NCBI GenBank assembly: GCA_021413735.1
Contig: JAIOPV010000290.1
Span: forward strand, 1-57,476
Length of the DNA stretch: 57,476 bases
Direction of reading: 5' to 3'
Source: Planctomycetota bacterium
GTDB lineage: Bacteria; Planctomycetota; Planctomycetia; Gemmatales; Gemmataceae
The translations under genes and the position numbers were made by a program. Below are positions 33,776-42,595 of this stretch, piece after piece (the stretch's first letter is position 1; each line of letters starts with the position of its first letter). Under the pieces are notes generated by a model. The model was not told where the DNA came from. It did no database searches and saw nothing but the letters and a program-made list of their open reading frames with translations.

Positions 33776-34657
33776 GTGATTACTGCGAATGGATCGGAGG
33801 CGCGAGTCGTGGATAAGTTCGACGAGAAGCCCGACGAGTTGGCCCGATTGGCGGACCTGCTTGCGGCCAATCCCGAACGCCGGGTGGAGGTTCTGGAGAA
33901 GCTTCTGGGAGTTTCGGCGTGCCGGAGCGTCGGCATCTATCCGCTTCCGCCTGGGTTCAAGCTGTCGGTCGTGATTCCCGTCTTCAACGAGGAACGCTGG
34001 CTGGCCGAACTTGTTCGCCGTGTGCAGGTGGTGCCGATTCCGAAAGAGTTGATCCTCATCAACGACTTCTCGACCGACGGCACGCCGGCAATTCTCGCGC
34101 AGATCGAGAAGCAGTACGACAACGTGCGGGTGTTCCATCAACCCAAGAACATGGGCAAGGGGGCGGCACTTCGCGAAGGCTTCAAGCACTGCACGGGCGA
34201 TCTGGTAATCGTGCAGGATGCCGACTGGGAATACGACCCGGCGGAGTATCCGAAGCTGATTCAGCCGATTGTCGAGGGGCGAGCCGATGTCGTGGTTGGT
34301 TCGCGGTTCATCGGCGAGAGCCATCGCGTGCTGTACTACTGGCACTCGGTGGCGAACAAGGCGCTCACGATGATGTCGAACTGGTTCACGAACCTGAACC
34401 TGACGGACATGGAGACGTGCTACAAAGTCTTCCGTCGCGAGGTGATTCAGGGCATGACGCTGAAGAGCAACCGGTTCGGCTTCGAGCCAGAAGTGACTGC
34501 GAAGATTGCTCGCAAGCGCAAGGGCCAACCGAAGTGGCGGGTCTTCGAGGTTCCGATCAGTTATTCGGGTCGAACCTACGAAGAAGGCAAGAAGATCGGG
34601 CTGAAGGATGCGTTCCAGGCGTTCTACTGCATCGTGCGATTCTGGGCTGCTGACTGA
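33776..34657 (+). CDS. Glycosyltransferase family 2 protein (dolichol-phosphate-mannose-synthase-like)
   Basis: 293 residues from the GTG at 33776; the ATG at 33722 adds an unlikely Cys-rich leader and a GTG at 33809 is also possible. After a short acidic N-terminal helix the GT-A domain starts at [20 protein letters not shown], then [56 protein letters not shown] (the DxD-type acidic motif) and [20 protein letters not shown]. The end has [15 protein letters not shown] and [15 protein letters not shown], typical of DPM1/undecaprenyl-phosphate GTs. It has no membrane segments, so it probably acts at the inner face of the membrane. Confidence 0.9.
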   Translation: MITANGSEARVVDKFDEKPDELARLADLLAANPERRVEVLEKLLGVSACRSVGIYPLPPGFKLSVVIPVFNEERWLAELVRRVQVVPIPKELILINDFSTDGTPAILAQIEKQYDNVRVFHQPKNMGKGAALREGFKHCTGDLVIVQDADWEYDPAEYPKLIQPIVEGRADVVVGSRFIGESHRVLYYWHSVANKALTMMSNWFTNLNLTDMETCYKVFRREVIQGMTLKSNRFGFEPEVTAKIARKRKGQPKWRVFEVPISYSGRTYEEGKKIGLKDAFQAFYCIVRFWAAD

Positions 34658-34666
34658 GACCAAAGC

Positions 34667-34816
34667 CAGAAATCGCCGCACGATTGAAAACCGATGAAAA
34701 CCCGATCAGAGCAAAGGCGAAGAGAGTTACTTCCAAGACAAGGAAATCAAGGTCTTTAACACTGTCCTCTGATTTGATCGTGTCTTGATCGGTTTTCAAT
34801 CGTGCGGCGATTTCTG
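34667..34816. repeat. 150-bp element with 29-bp perfect terminal inverted repeats
   Basis: Ends 34667-34695 and 34788-34816 are exact reverse complements over 29 bases (left end CAGAAATCGCCGCACGATTG). Imperfect complementarity continues inward (CCCGATCAGA against CTGATTTGATCG). No coding content. It lies directly after the GT2 stop and before the convergent cytochrome-thioredoxin gene end (34825). It has MITE-like proportions; a clear target-site duplication is not evident. It could also act as a terminator. Confidence 0.75.
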
Positions 34817-34824
34817 TTTTCGCT

Positions 34825-35754
34825 TCATTGTTTCGCGATCGGCAACGAGTGTTCGATCAGCCTTCGCAGCGTCGGCGCTGACCAATCCTTCATCCCGTGC
34901 GCTCGCCCAATCACTTTGCCATCTGCTCCAATCAGCCAGACCGTTGGCAGCACCTGCACCTCGAAGCGTGCCGGACTCAACCCCGTGCCATCGGCGAAGA
35001 CACGCAACCCCGGCGCAACTTTATCCACCAGCGTCTGAGCTTCCGCGAGATTGTCAGCATCGGCGGTGATGTGGAGCACTGTGAACTTCCGTCCGGCGAG
35101 CGACGCCTCGAATTCCTTGAGTCGTGGCAACTCCTTCACACAGTGAACGCACGACGTGCCCCAGAAGTGCAGCAACACCACCTTGCCCTTGAGGTCGGAC
35201 AGCTTCACTTCCTTGTTCGCACCATCCGCAACCACGAGTGACGGCGGATCAACTCCGCGCATGTCGATGAAGCCGGCCTCGCGAAGAAGCCTCTCGTCTT
35301 CGGTGGGTTCGTGAACGACCAGCGGCCGCGACGTGGCAAGGTGATAGACGTACTCGACAATCGCATCCACATCGGCGGAAGTGAGAGCCGCTCGCATGGA
35401 AGCCATCGCGGTGCCTGGGATGCCGTCGAGAGTCACCTGACGGATGGATTCGCGAGTCACGGCAAACCGCCACGGTCGCGCAGCGAAGTCTCGCGGCGGC
35501 GGGCGGAGGGTGACCGCGCTCATGCCATCGCCAGCACCCTCGTGACCGTGACACGAGGCGCAGTACACGCCGAACAGCATCTCGCCGCGGTTGGTCGCGG
35601 GAAGCGGAGTTGGTGGCGGATTCGTGGGTGCCGGCGAGTGCCGGGCAGGTCGCAGTTTCCCCGCAGCCCAGCCGACGCCGACAGCAACACCCACCGCAGC
35701 CACAGCGAGCAACAGGAACCGCGAGACGCCAAGCGACGAAGTATCGGAAGGCAT
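34825..35754 (-). CDS. Membrane-anchored cytochrome c-thioredoxin (TlpA-like) fusion
   Basis: 309 residues from the ATG at 35754 (MPSDTSSLGVSRFLLLAVAA); the frame continues upstream only through a palindromic repeat. N-terminal membrane anchor at 12-33. A cytochrome c domain follows (55-145) with CASCH at 65-69 (heme attachment) and Met candidates at GTAMASM. A short linker leads to a thioredoxin-like domain (170-309): KGKVVLLHFWGTSCVHC with active-site Cys202 and Cys205, and cis-Pro270 in EVQVLPTVWLIGADG. A heme domain joined to a dithiol domain suggests electron exchange in extracytoplasmic thiol chemistry or heme maturation. It may be co-transcribed with the propeller gene upstream. Confidence 0.88.
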   Translation of the reverse strand: MPSDTSSLGVSRFLLLAVAAVGVAVGVGWAAGKLRPARHSPAPTNPPPTPLPATNRGEMLFGVYCASCHGHEGAGDGMSAVTLRPPPRDFAARPWRFAVTRESIRQVTLDGIPGTAMASMRAALTSADVDAIVEYVYHLATSRPLVVHEPTEDERLLREAGFIDMRGVDPPSLVVADGANKEVKLSDLKGKVVLLHFWGTSCVHCVKELPRLKEFEASLAGRKFTVLHITADADNLAEAQTLVDKVAPGLRVFADGTGLSPARFEVQVLPTVWLIGADGKVIGRAHGMKDWSAPTLRRLIEHSLPIAKQ

Positions 35755-35784
35755 GTCGGCCACAGGATTGGTTAGCGGTGTTTT

Positions 35785-35915
35785 GCCCTCTCCCCTTGCG
35801 GGAGAGGGTGGCCGTGCTTCGCGGCCGGGTGAGGGGTCAAACCTCAACATTTCCGTTGGCCTTCCCCCTCACCCGCTCACTTCGTTCGCTGCCCTCTCCC
35901 GCAAGGAGAGAGGGC
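35785..35915. repeat. Palindromic element (CTCTCCC family), intergenic copy
   Basis: 131 bp. Ends 35785-35808 and 35892-35915 are inverted, with one internal mismatch set (core CTCTCCCCTTGCGGGAGAG against CTCTCCCGCAAGGAGAGAG). The middle carries GCTTCGCGGCCGGGTGAGGGG and CCTCACCCGCTCACTTCG. It ends 7 bases before the stop of the sialidase-like gene and extends the reading frame of the cytochrome fusion gene backwards without being part of it. Confidence 0.85.
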
Positions 35916-35922
35916 GAAGACA

Positions 35923-37335
35923 TCACTTGCAACATCCCTCGGCGGCTTGCGGCAACTGCGTGAAGACAATTGCCTTCCCGGCAGTGTCGAGTTCATTCCA
36001 CGCGACGAACACGCCCTTGCTCGATCCCGCGACGCTCGGCCGTGACTGGAACGCACCCGCTTTCGGAGCGACCACACGCACTGGCCCGAACGCCGTTTTG
36101 CCTTCGGGAATGCTCGCATACGCAACCGCTCGCCCGCCATCGCCGCCAACCTTCGGCGGACCGTGCTGGTGCCCTTCCGCCGTAGGTTCGGCACCGATGC
36201 TCTCTTCCCAGACCGCGTGCAGGTTCCCAGACATATCCGCGTGAAGTTTCGGGTTCCCTTGCGTGCCCTTCGCGGCGGCGTTCAACTCCTTGGCCTCGAA
36301 CTTCATGTCAGCGAGTTTCGCGTGTGCATGATAGACCCGTTGCGGACCCTGGCGGGCGTCCATCCACACCACATGAAGCGTGTCTCCGACCACCGCAATC
36401 GACGGGCCATCGTGCGGGCAGCCCTCGAACTTCCACGTCTTCTCGACGACGTTGAACGGCCCCTCGAACGCCGACTGCCCCGGCCGCAGTCGACTCACGG
36501 CGATGTCGCGGTAGCCGTCGTTGATGTTGCGGAACGCAACGTACAGCGTGCCGTCTGCGGCAAACGCGGTCGAAGTCGGGCAGCACGGGCACACGCCCTT
36601 TCCTGCCTGACCCGGATACACCAATAACTCGGGGGTGAACGCGGTTGCATCCGCTGAGCGAACGCTCGCGAACGGTTGCTGATTTCCTCCACGATCATCG
36701 AGCCACGCACAAGCAAGCGCACCACCCAGCCCGCGGGCAAAGGATGTGAACGTCGGCTTCGCTCCTTCTCCGGAATGCACGGTTTGCGGTTCGCCGAACG
36801 TCGTGCCTGTGTCGGTGGATGTCGCCAGAAGCATTCGCATTCCGGCGTTGTTCGGCAGAGCGTCGCTCCAGGTGAGCAGGACTTCCGGCCCCATTGCCGC
36901 AAGGTGCGGCGTCGCTCGTCGTTCATGGCCGCCCATCTTCCCCTTGGCTGCGGTTTTGTAGACGCCGCCCTTGCTGATAACTTTCGGAGCGTCGAAGGTT
37001 CTACCTTCATCGGTGGAACGTGTGTAAAGGATGATGCGTTCTGTTTCGCTGGTTTTGCTCGCCCAACTCAGGAACAGCTTCCCGCAGCAGTTCACCGCCA
37101 ACTCAGGAGCTTCGCCAGTGTCCTTGACGTCGAGGCTCGTCAGCGGGAAGCGATGCTGAAGCAACGGCACGGGCTCGGTGGGAACACCCACGAACGGCGG
37201 CTCGATGTAGCAATTCTGAGGACCGTTTGTCGGCGATTGCTCGGCGAGGTAAAGGCCGGTGACCGCTCCGCCGCCCGCAAGCACGGCGAGCAGTCCGAAC
37301 TTCACCCAACTCATTCCGCAGGCACATGAACTCAT
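35923..37335 (-). CDS. Secreted sialidase-like (BNR-type) beta-propeller protein
   Basis: 470 residues from the ATG at 37335 (MSSCACGMSWVKFGLLAVLA), with an N-terminal membrane helix or signal at about 9-27. The rest is a six-bladed propeller pattern of the exo-sialidase type: YTRSTDEGRTFDAPKVISKG and ATSTDTGTTFGEPQTVHSG are Asp-box-like (S-x-D-x-G-x-T-F) blades, with further ones in SVRSADATAFTPELLV. The Arg triad of true sialidases is not evident. Notable Cys pairs are NCCGK, CPCCPTS and a C-terminal GCCK, possible metal or disulfide sites. It lies upstream of the cytochrome-thioredoxin gene, and the Cys pairs make a shared redox role worth considering (inference). Confidence 0.75.
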   Translation of the reverse strand: MSSCACGMSWVKFGLLAVLAGGGAVTGLYLAEQSPTNGPQNCYIEPPFVGVPTEPVPLLQHRFPLTSLDVKDTGEAPELAVNCCGKLFLSWASKTSETERIILYTRSTDEGRTFDAPKVISKGGVYKTAAKGKMGGHERRATPHLAAMGPEVLLTWSDALPNNAGMRMLLATSTDTGTTFGEPQTVHSGEGAKPTFTSFARGLGGALACAWLDDRGGNQQPFASVRSADATAFTPELLVYPGQAGKGVCPCCPTSTAFAADGTLYVAFRNINDGYRDIAVSRLRPGQSAFEGPFNVVEKTWKFEGCPHDGPSIAVVGDTLHVVWMDARQGPQRVYHAHAKLADMKFEAKELNAAAKGTQGNPKLHADMSGNLHAVWEESIGAEPTAEGHQHGPPKVGGDGGRAVAYASIPEGKTAFGPVRVVAPKAGAFQSRPSVAGSSKGVFVAWNELDTAGKAIVFTQLPQAAEGCCK

Positions 37336-37379
37336 GGGCTTCTCTCGGTGAATAATCGTGATGGATTGCGGACGCGGAA

Positions 37380-37405
37380 GGCTCACCCGTCGAAACGGGT
37401 GAGCC
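37380..37405 (-). terminator. Terminator hairpin after the DUF1559 gene
   Basis: Perfect 11-bp stem GGCTCACCCGT (37380-37390) with 37395-37405 and a 4-base loop that reads TTCG on the minus strand. It is 11 bases beyond the stop at 37416 and upstream of the propeller gene start at 37335. Confidence 0.75.
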
Positions 37406-37415
37406 GGAAATGTTC

Positions 37416-38486
37416 TCACCAGTTGCCGGGGAGTTCGCCACCACCGCGAGTTGCGGCCCCCAACCAGGTAGTCGGGTCAACATTGTTGTTGACGAACCGC
37501 ACCGAGCCATCGCAGAAGACCGTGTTCACACCATTGGTGTGATTGCTGCGAGCAGCGAAGAATCCGCGGCCGTGCGCACCACAATCCATCTGGCTCGAAT
37601 TGGGTTGCAACGTGGTATTGAAGACGCTGTTCCAGTCGCGACCGCCCCAGAACCAAGTGCTGCCCCGCATCACGCCCCAACTGCGCGAGCCGGTGTCGCA
37701 CTCCGAAGGGCGCGAGGTCACAAGCGAACCGCCCTTCGACCAACCGCCGGTCGGAGCCGTACTGTTGGCCGTGAAGACGCTTGTATTCAGCGACACATAG
37801 ACCCGGATTGGAACCCCTGGAGGTGGAGTCGTTCCAGCAGCAGGCGCCGGCTGACCTGGTCCAAGGAGCGCCTCGGAAGCAAACAAAGTGTTTGAGGTGC
37901 CATCGGTAATGTCCTTGAACGAAAGACGCGAGCCGTACCAGAACATCCCGTCGGTAGGGAACTGAGAATCGTAGTTGGCCACTGTGGAGGTTGCTGTCCC
38001 ACTACCCATGTTGAAGACATAGTTGGTTCCCGCTGTCGTGAAGGTGCGGGTTGTCGTCACTGTGAATATTGGATTCTGCGAGTCACTCGGACAGAGGAAC
38101 GTCGGAACGATGGTGGTTGATGCCGGATCGTGGATCGGGTTGATGGTCCCCTTGTAGCCGTCGAGCACTGCCGACTGGCTAAAGTCAATCAGATTTTTGA
38201 GGTTCGCCTGCTCGATGAACGGGAGCGTGTTCGCAAGAATACCGAACGCATAATTGACGTTGGCGGCACCGGCTGGTCCCCCGTCAGCCGTCCCGGGAAA
38301 GTACGTCTTCGCGCTCTCATGGTTGTGCAATCCGAGTGCGATTTGCTTGAGGTTGTTGGAACACTTCATGCGGGCGGCAGCCTCGCGAACCTTTTGCACG
38401 GCAGGCAGCAACAGGCCAATCAGGATCGCGATAATTGCGATCACCACGAGCAGTTCAATCAGCGTAAAGGCGCGACGGCGGAGCAT
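37416..38486 (-). CDS. DUF1559 pseudopilin-like protein
   Basis: 356 residues starting [20 protein letters not shown], a type IV/II prepilin leader ([16 protein letters not shown]) with the cleavage site before Phe; the upstream open frame is not coding-like. The protein then has [20 protein letters not shown] and [14 protein letters not shown], the DUF1559 signature, and the C-terminal H-x9-DG motif ([19 protein letters not shown]). These proteins occur in dozens to hundreds of copies per planctomycete genome, and their function is debated (secretion pseudopilin, cell surface). It appears to be its own transcript, closed by the hairpin at 37380. Confidence 0.95.
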   Translation of the reverse strand: MLRRRAFTLIELLVVIAIIAILIGLLLPAVQKVREAAARMKCSNNLKQIALGLHNHESAKTYFPGTADGGPAGAANVNYAFGILANTLPFIEQANLKNLIDFSQSAVLDGYKGTINPIHDPASTTIVPTFLCPSDSQNPIFTVTTTRTFTTAGTNYVFNMGSGTATSTVANYDSQFPTDGMFWYGSRLSFKDITDGTSNTLFASEALLGPGQPAPAAGTTPPPGVPIRVYVSLNTSVFTANSTAPTGGWSKGGSLVTSRPSECDTGSRSWGVMRGSTWFWGGRDWNSVFNTTLQPNSSQMDCGAHGRGFFAARSNHTNGVNTVFCDGSVRFVNNNVDPTTWLGAATRGGGELPGNW

Positions 38487-38687
38487 GGGTGTATCTCGGT
38501 AGGGTGGATGAGAACTCGACAGGTCGCGTTCTCTTCCGATTGGTGCGCAGGAACCGACGTTTGACGCCAGTTCGCGCACGGGTGCAGGTTGTGTGAAGAA
38601 TTCGCGGACACGGAAGAACGCAATCGCGCTCATCCCGGTTGGGTTGCGTGTGGTTGTGGACGGGTCTGGAGAAATCCCTTGAGCTGT

Positions 38688-38760
38688 CGAGCCACGGGGT
38701 TTACCCCCGTGGGATTGGCTTTGCGTCGCCAAAGTCCACGGGGATAAACCCCGTGGCTCG
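38688..38760. repeat. 25-bp inverted repeat GAGCCACGGGGTTTA...CCCCGTGGCTC
   Basis: Arms 38688-38712 and 38736-38760 pair with one mismatch; the left arm begins CGAGCCACGGGGTTTACCCC and each arm itself contains a CACGGGG/CCCCGTG mini-palindrome. The spacer is 23 bases. It lies between two minus-strand genes, 14 bases past the stop of the Cys-rich protein, and may be its terminator. Confidence 0.75.
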
Positions 38761-38774
38761 CTGTGGATTTCTGC

Positions 38775-39395
38775 TCAGTCGCCGAGACGGGGCGGTCGAA
38801 TTGGTGGGCAGTCGGAAGCACAGGGGATTGTGAACGTGAACACCGCCACAAACCCATCGGGTTCGGGGCCAGTGAAGGTTTCCACAGGAATCGCTGGCGG
38901 TGCAGTTGGTTCGAGCTTCAACAACCCGGCCAGTCCTTCGCCACGGCACTTCTGGGTGAAGATGCCGACAACCCACTGCAGTGAGGCTGAGTCGTCGGTG
39001 TCGTTGCCGGCAGTTCGTTCGCAGTTCGCGTCGGTAGCTGGCGGGCTTTCGGATTCGCCCTTGCAACACGGCCGTTTCGGTTTCGGCGTGTGCTTCGCGC
39101 GTTCTTCGACTGCGGAACGAACGTGACCCGGCGGTTCGATTCCGCGAGCGTCGGCCCACGTCAGTTTTTGTTCGAGTGTGAAGCAGCAGCAATCGCCAGC
39201 CCAGCACTGTTCCGCACTGAAGCAACCGCAAAGGTGATCGCGACACGGATACGGGGCCGAAGACTTGTTCCGCGAAGCTGAGTGCGGCGTGGGAACTGGT
39301 GCCCCGGTGGCGACGAACGCATGCGCAACGAGAAGCAACACCGCCAATACATGGCGTTTCGAGGGAAGCGTCGGCAGTCGTCGCGGGAAGCGCAT
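38775..39395 (-). CDS. Cys-rich secreted hypothetical protein
   Basis: 206 residues. Signal-like N-terminus (MRFPRRLPTLPSKRHVLAVL followed by LLVAHAFVATGAP). The conspicuous part is a Cys cluster at about 50-72: PCRDHLCGCFSAEQCWAGDC then CCFT. A second Cys group follows at PKRPCCKG. The remainder is polar with Pro-rich linkers. I recall similar PCxxxxCGC-x-Cys-CCC proteins in other planctomycetes without known function. The Cys spacing could hold disulfides or metal. No neighbour gives a clear role; the DUF1559 gene lies downstream on the same strand. Confidence 0.7.
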   Translation of the reverse strand: MRFPRRLPTLPSKRHVLAVLLLVAHAFVATGAPVPTPHSASRNKSSAPYPCRDHLCGCFSAEQCWAGDCCCFTLEQKLTWADARGIEPPGHVRSAVEERAKHTPKPKRPCCKGESESPPATDANCERTAGNDTDDSASLQWVVGIFTQKCRGEGLAGLLKLEPTAPPAIPVETFTGPEPDGFVAVFTFTIPCASDCPPIRPPRLGD

Positions 39396-39573
39396 GGGAG
39401 GGCGTCGGGAGGGCAGCCATCTCTACGTAATGGTTGTACCGCACCAGCACAGACGTGCCAACTACTTACTTCGCGATATTCGGAGAAGCACAAAGAGTCG
39501 GCAAATCCAGTGGTTGATCGGGTCGCAATCGCGATGTAAGCTGCCTGAACCCCGCCACCCGAGACAAATCGCA

Positions 39574-40941
39574 ATGCGTCAACTTCTCGTCATCGCCCTG
39601 TTCCTCACGCTGCCGGCCGTCTGCGTTGCCGATGAAGCCGCCGTCGTGAAATCGATCGAAAAGATGGGGGGTCGTGTCGAACGCGACAAGGGCGTGCTCA
39701 CGCGGGTGTACCTCGATCAGACCAGGGTCAGCAACGCCGAACTAAAGGACATTGCGACGCTGAAAGACCTGACGCACCTCGATCTCTCACGAACCAAGAT
39801 CTCCGATTCCGGCATCAACACGCTGTCTTCACTTCCCTCCCTCGTATCGCTTGACATCTCGCGAACCGAGGTCACTGACAACGGGTTGAAGATCCTCACG
39901 CAGTTGCGAGGTCTGAAGCGGCTTTCCATCGCGGGCACCGATGTCACCAACGACACGCTGAAGTATCTGAGCCTGCTCAAGAAATTGACTGCCCTCGACG
40001 TCTCGAACACGAAAGTGACCGAAGCGGGGCTGACGGATATCGCCAAATCCGTGAACCTCACCGCACTGAATCTCGGGAACATCGCGATCACCGACGCGGA
40101 TTTGAAACGTCTCGCTCCGCTGACGATTCTTACCAGCCTGACCATCAGCGGAACGCAGGTCACAGACAAGGGCTTGCGTGAACTGGCTGCGTTCCCCGAA
40201 CTCGCGAATCTCGATCTCGCAAACCTTCCCATCAGTGATGCGGGACTGAATCAGCTACCGCCACTGCCGGGATTGACGACGCTTCAACTTGGCTTCACCA
40301 AGGTGACAGACGCGGGGTTGAAGTCCCTCACTCGGTTCAAATCGCTGACGGGTCTCGACCTGAGTGACACGAGCGTCGGCGATGCGGGCTTGAAGCATCT
40401 CGCGCCACTCAGCGGGATCACAGTGCTGAAACTGACGCGAGCGAAGGTGACGGACTCCGGCTTGAACGCACTCTCGCCATTCAAGCAACTCGCGGTTCTC
40501 GATCTCGGGAACACGAGCATCGGCGACGCGGGACTCAAGAACATCGCCGCGTCGAACGCTCTGACGACGCTCAACCTCGGTGGCACCAAGGTTACCGATG
40601 TGGGTCTCAAGGGTTTGCCGTCGCTCGCGGGACTGACCACACTCGACCTCAGCGGGACGAAGGTGACCGATACCGGCTTGAAGGGACTCACGGGGTGCAA
40701 GGGCTTGACCACGCTCTCGCTGTTCGGAACGAAGGTGACCGATGCTGGCATCAAGGAGTTGGTCGTGTTGAAGGGCTTGAGCAACCTGAACTTGTGGAAC
40801 ACGGGCGTGACGGATGCCGGGGCCAAAGATCTGGCGAAGTTCACGGCCATGAGCGTCCTCGATGTCACGGGCACAAAGATCACCGACGCCGGGCAGAAGG
40901 AGTTGGAGAAAGCGCTTCCCACCTGTCGAATCGTTCGATGA
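39574..40941 (+). CDS. Secreted leucine-rich-repeat protein, sixteen 24-residue repeats
   Basis: 455 residues from the ATG at 39574 (MRQLLVIALFLTLPAVCVAD, signal peptide). After a short lead-in, EKMGGRVERDKGVLTRVYLD, the chain is a run of about sixteen LRRs of exactly 24 residues with consensus LxxLxxLxxLTxLDLSGTKVTDAG, closed by the cap QKELEKALPTCRIVR. The regular period means each repeat is 72 bp. A 24-residue period gives a right-handed horseshoe solenoid suited to protein binding outside the cell. The next gene is a paralogue. The upstream frame (from 39265) is a shadow. Confidence 0.88.
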   Translation: MRQLLVIALFLTLPAVCVADEAAVVKSIEKMGGRVERDKGVLTRVYLDQTRVSNAELKDIATLKDLTHLDLSRTKISDSGINTLSSLPSLVSLDISRTEVTDNGLKILTQLRGLKRLSIAGTDVTNDTLKYLSLLKKLTALDVSNTKVTEAGLTDIAKSVNLTALNLGNIAITDADLKRLAPLTILTSLTISGTQVTDKGLRELAAFPELANLDLANLPISDAGLNQLPPLPGLTTLQLGFTKVTDAGLKSLTRFKSLTGLDLSDTSVGDAGLKHLAPLSGITVLKLTRAKVTDSGLNALSPFKQLAVLDLGNTSIGDAGLKNIAASNALTTLNLGGTKVTDVGLKGLPSLAGLTTLDLSGTKVTDTGLKGLTGCKGLTTLSLFGTKVTDAGIKELVVLKGLSNLNLWNTGVTDAGAKDLAKFTAMSVLDVTGTKITDAGQKELEKALPTCRIVR

Positions 40942-40951
40942 CGTTCTTGGT

Positions 40952-41007
40952 TTCGCCGCTTGCAGCGGAGCGTTTCCATCTCAGGACGCTCCGCCGCAAA
41001 TGGCGAA
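40952..41007. repeat. Decayed GCCGCTTGCGGC-type palindrome
   Basis: Arms 40952-40973 and 40986-41007 pair with several mismatches (TTCGCCGCTTGCAGCGGAGCG against its inverted copy). It starts 11 bases after the first LRR gene's stop. Degenerate relative of 3127-3174 and 32364-32417. Confidence 0.55.
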
Positions 41008-41229
41008 TGCCCGCCAACGTCACGGGCACCCCAACCGGCAAACAGAACTCGATCACATCGGCAAGATCACCCGTCCAGGGAAAAGCCGCGAAATTGGAGC
41101 GATCTCGATTGCGCCGCTTCCGGGGTGCGCTCACAATGGCAGCGACGAGGCGAGGAACACTCCGCGACGGCAACGGATGTGCTAGACTCGTGGAGTCGTG
41201 CGTTCGTTCACACCTTGAGAGGGGCAACC

Positions 41230-42555
41230 GTGCAACGATTGATGTTGTGCCCTGTACTGCTCTGGCTGATCCTCGGTTCCGCCGTGCCAGTTCGGGCCGA
41301 CGACACTGAAGACGCTGCAATTTCCATCTTGGAGAAGGTCGGGGGAAGGGTAACCCGAGATGAGCAGCGACCCGGTAAGCCAGTCATAAAAGTGTCGCTG
41401 TCTGGCACTCCCGCAACGGATCCTTGGTTGAGGGAAGTGATCGCATTCAAAAACCTCACCGTCCTCGATCTGGGCAATACTCAAGTCACGGACGCGGGAT
41501 TGAAGGAGATTGGCGCACTCAAGAATCTGACATCGCTCAACCTGCGGTTCACCAGAGTCACGGACGCGGGATTGAAGGAACTCGCTGCATTCAAAAACCT
41601 CACCAGTCTCGACCTGTATGGCACCCGAGTAACGGGCACGGGGTTGAAAGAACTCGCCAACCCGAAAGGTCTCACTTCGCTCAATCTGGGCCGCACCAAA
41701 TTCACCGACGCGGAGGCGGAGATCCTCGCCTCGCTCCCGAACCTCACTTCACTTGACCTGGCTTTTGTCGATGTCTCGGACGAAGGGTTGAAGTGGCTCA
41801 AAGACACGAAAAACCTCACGATCCTCAACCTGAGCGACACCGACGTGACGGATGCGGGAATGAAGTGGCTCAAAGGCCTGACGAACCTCACCGATCTGAA
41901 CCTGGGGGGGGTCTACATGACGGATGCGGGGTTGAAGGAGCTCAACGGACTCAAAGCTCTCACGACGCTCGACCTGTCCGTCACAAGGGCGACAGACGCG
42001 GGAATGAAAGATCTCGCGAATCTCACGAACATCGTCTGGCTGAATCTCTATGGCACCAACGTCGCGGACGGAGGGCTGAAAGAGCTGGCCGCACTCACGA
42101 ACCTCAACACGCTCAACTTGCGGTTCAGCAAAGTAACGGACGCAGGCTTGAAGGAACTGGCCACGCTCAAAAAGCTCAACACGCTCGACCTGGGTTGCAC
42201 GCAGGTGACGGGAACGGGGTTGAAGGAATTGGCCGCACTCAAAAATCTGAACACGCTCAGTCTGGGGCGTACTCGGGTGACAAAGGCGGGTTTGACAGGT
42301 ATCGCCACGCTCAAAAATCTGACTTCACTCGACCTCTACGGCACCGGGTTGACAGACGAGGGTCTGAAGGAACTGGCCGCACTCCAGAACCTCACGGCGC
42401 TCACTCTGAGGTTCACCCCGATCACGAGCGCGGGGTTGGGGGAACTCACCACGCTCACGAAGCTCACCGTGCTCGATCTGGGCATCACGGATGTCACGGA
42501 AGCAGGCGTAAACGAACTCAGCAGGTCGTTGCCGAGGTGCAAAATCACCAAGTGA
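41230..42555 (+). CDS. Secreted leucine-rich-repeat protein, fifteen 24-residue repeats
   Basis: 441 residues. The GTG at 41230 is preferred since a GAGAGGGG purine stretch precedes it closely; an ATG at 41242 lacks this. Signal peptide VQRLMLCPVLLWLILGSAVP. The lead-in ILEKVGGRVTRDEQRPGKPV mirrors the upstream paralogue. About fifteen LRRs of exactly 24 residues follow (LKELAALKNLTSLDLYGTRV type) and a cap NELSRSLPRCKITK. The repeats here are more alike than in the first gene, which suggests more recent internal expansion or gene conversion. Probably extracellular or periplasmic protein binding. Confidence 0.88.
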   Translation: MQRLMLCPVLLWLILGSAVPVRADDTEDAAISILEKVGGRVTRDEQRPGKPVIKVSLSGTPATDPWLREVIAFKNLTVLDLGNTQVTDAGLKEIGALKNLTSLNLRFTRVTDAGLKELAAFKNLTSLDLYGTRVTGTGLKELANPKGLTSLNLGRTKFTDAEAEILASLPNLTSLDLAFVDVSDEGLKWLKDTKNLTILNLSDTDVTDAGMKWLKGLTNLTDLNLGGVYMTDAGLKELNGLKALTTLDLSVTRATDAGMKDLANLTNIVWLNLYGTNVADGGLKELAALTNLNTLNLRFSKVTDAGLKELATLKKLNTLDLGCTQVTGTGLKELAALKNLNTLSLGRTRVTKAGLTGIATLKNLTSLDLYGTGLTDEGLKELAALQNLTALTLRFTPITSAGLGELTTLTKLTVLDLGITDVTEAGVNELSRSLPRCKITK

Positions 42556-42595
42556 CAATGCCGACGCGGTAGCCGAGACACCGCCCAGGTCGCGG

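Noticed and set aside
41793..42572. Plus-strand frame of 259 codons in another phase over the second LRR gene
   Set aside because: Periodic shadow of the 24-residue repeats, no signal peptide or domain.
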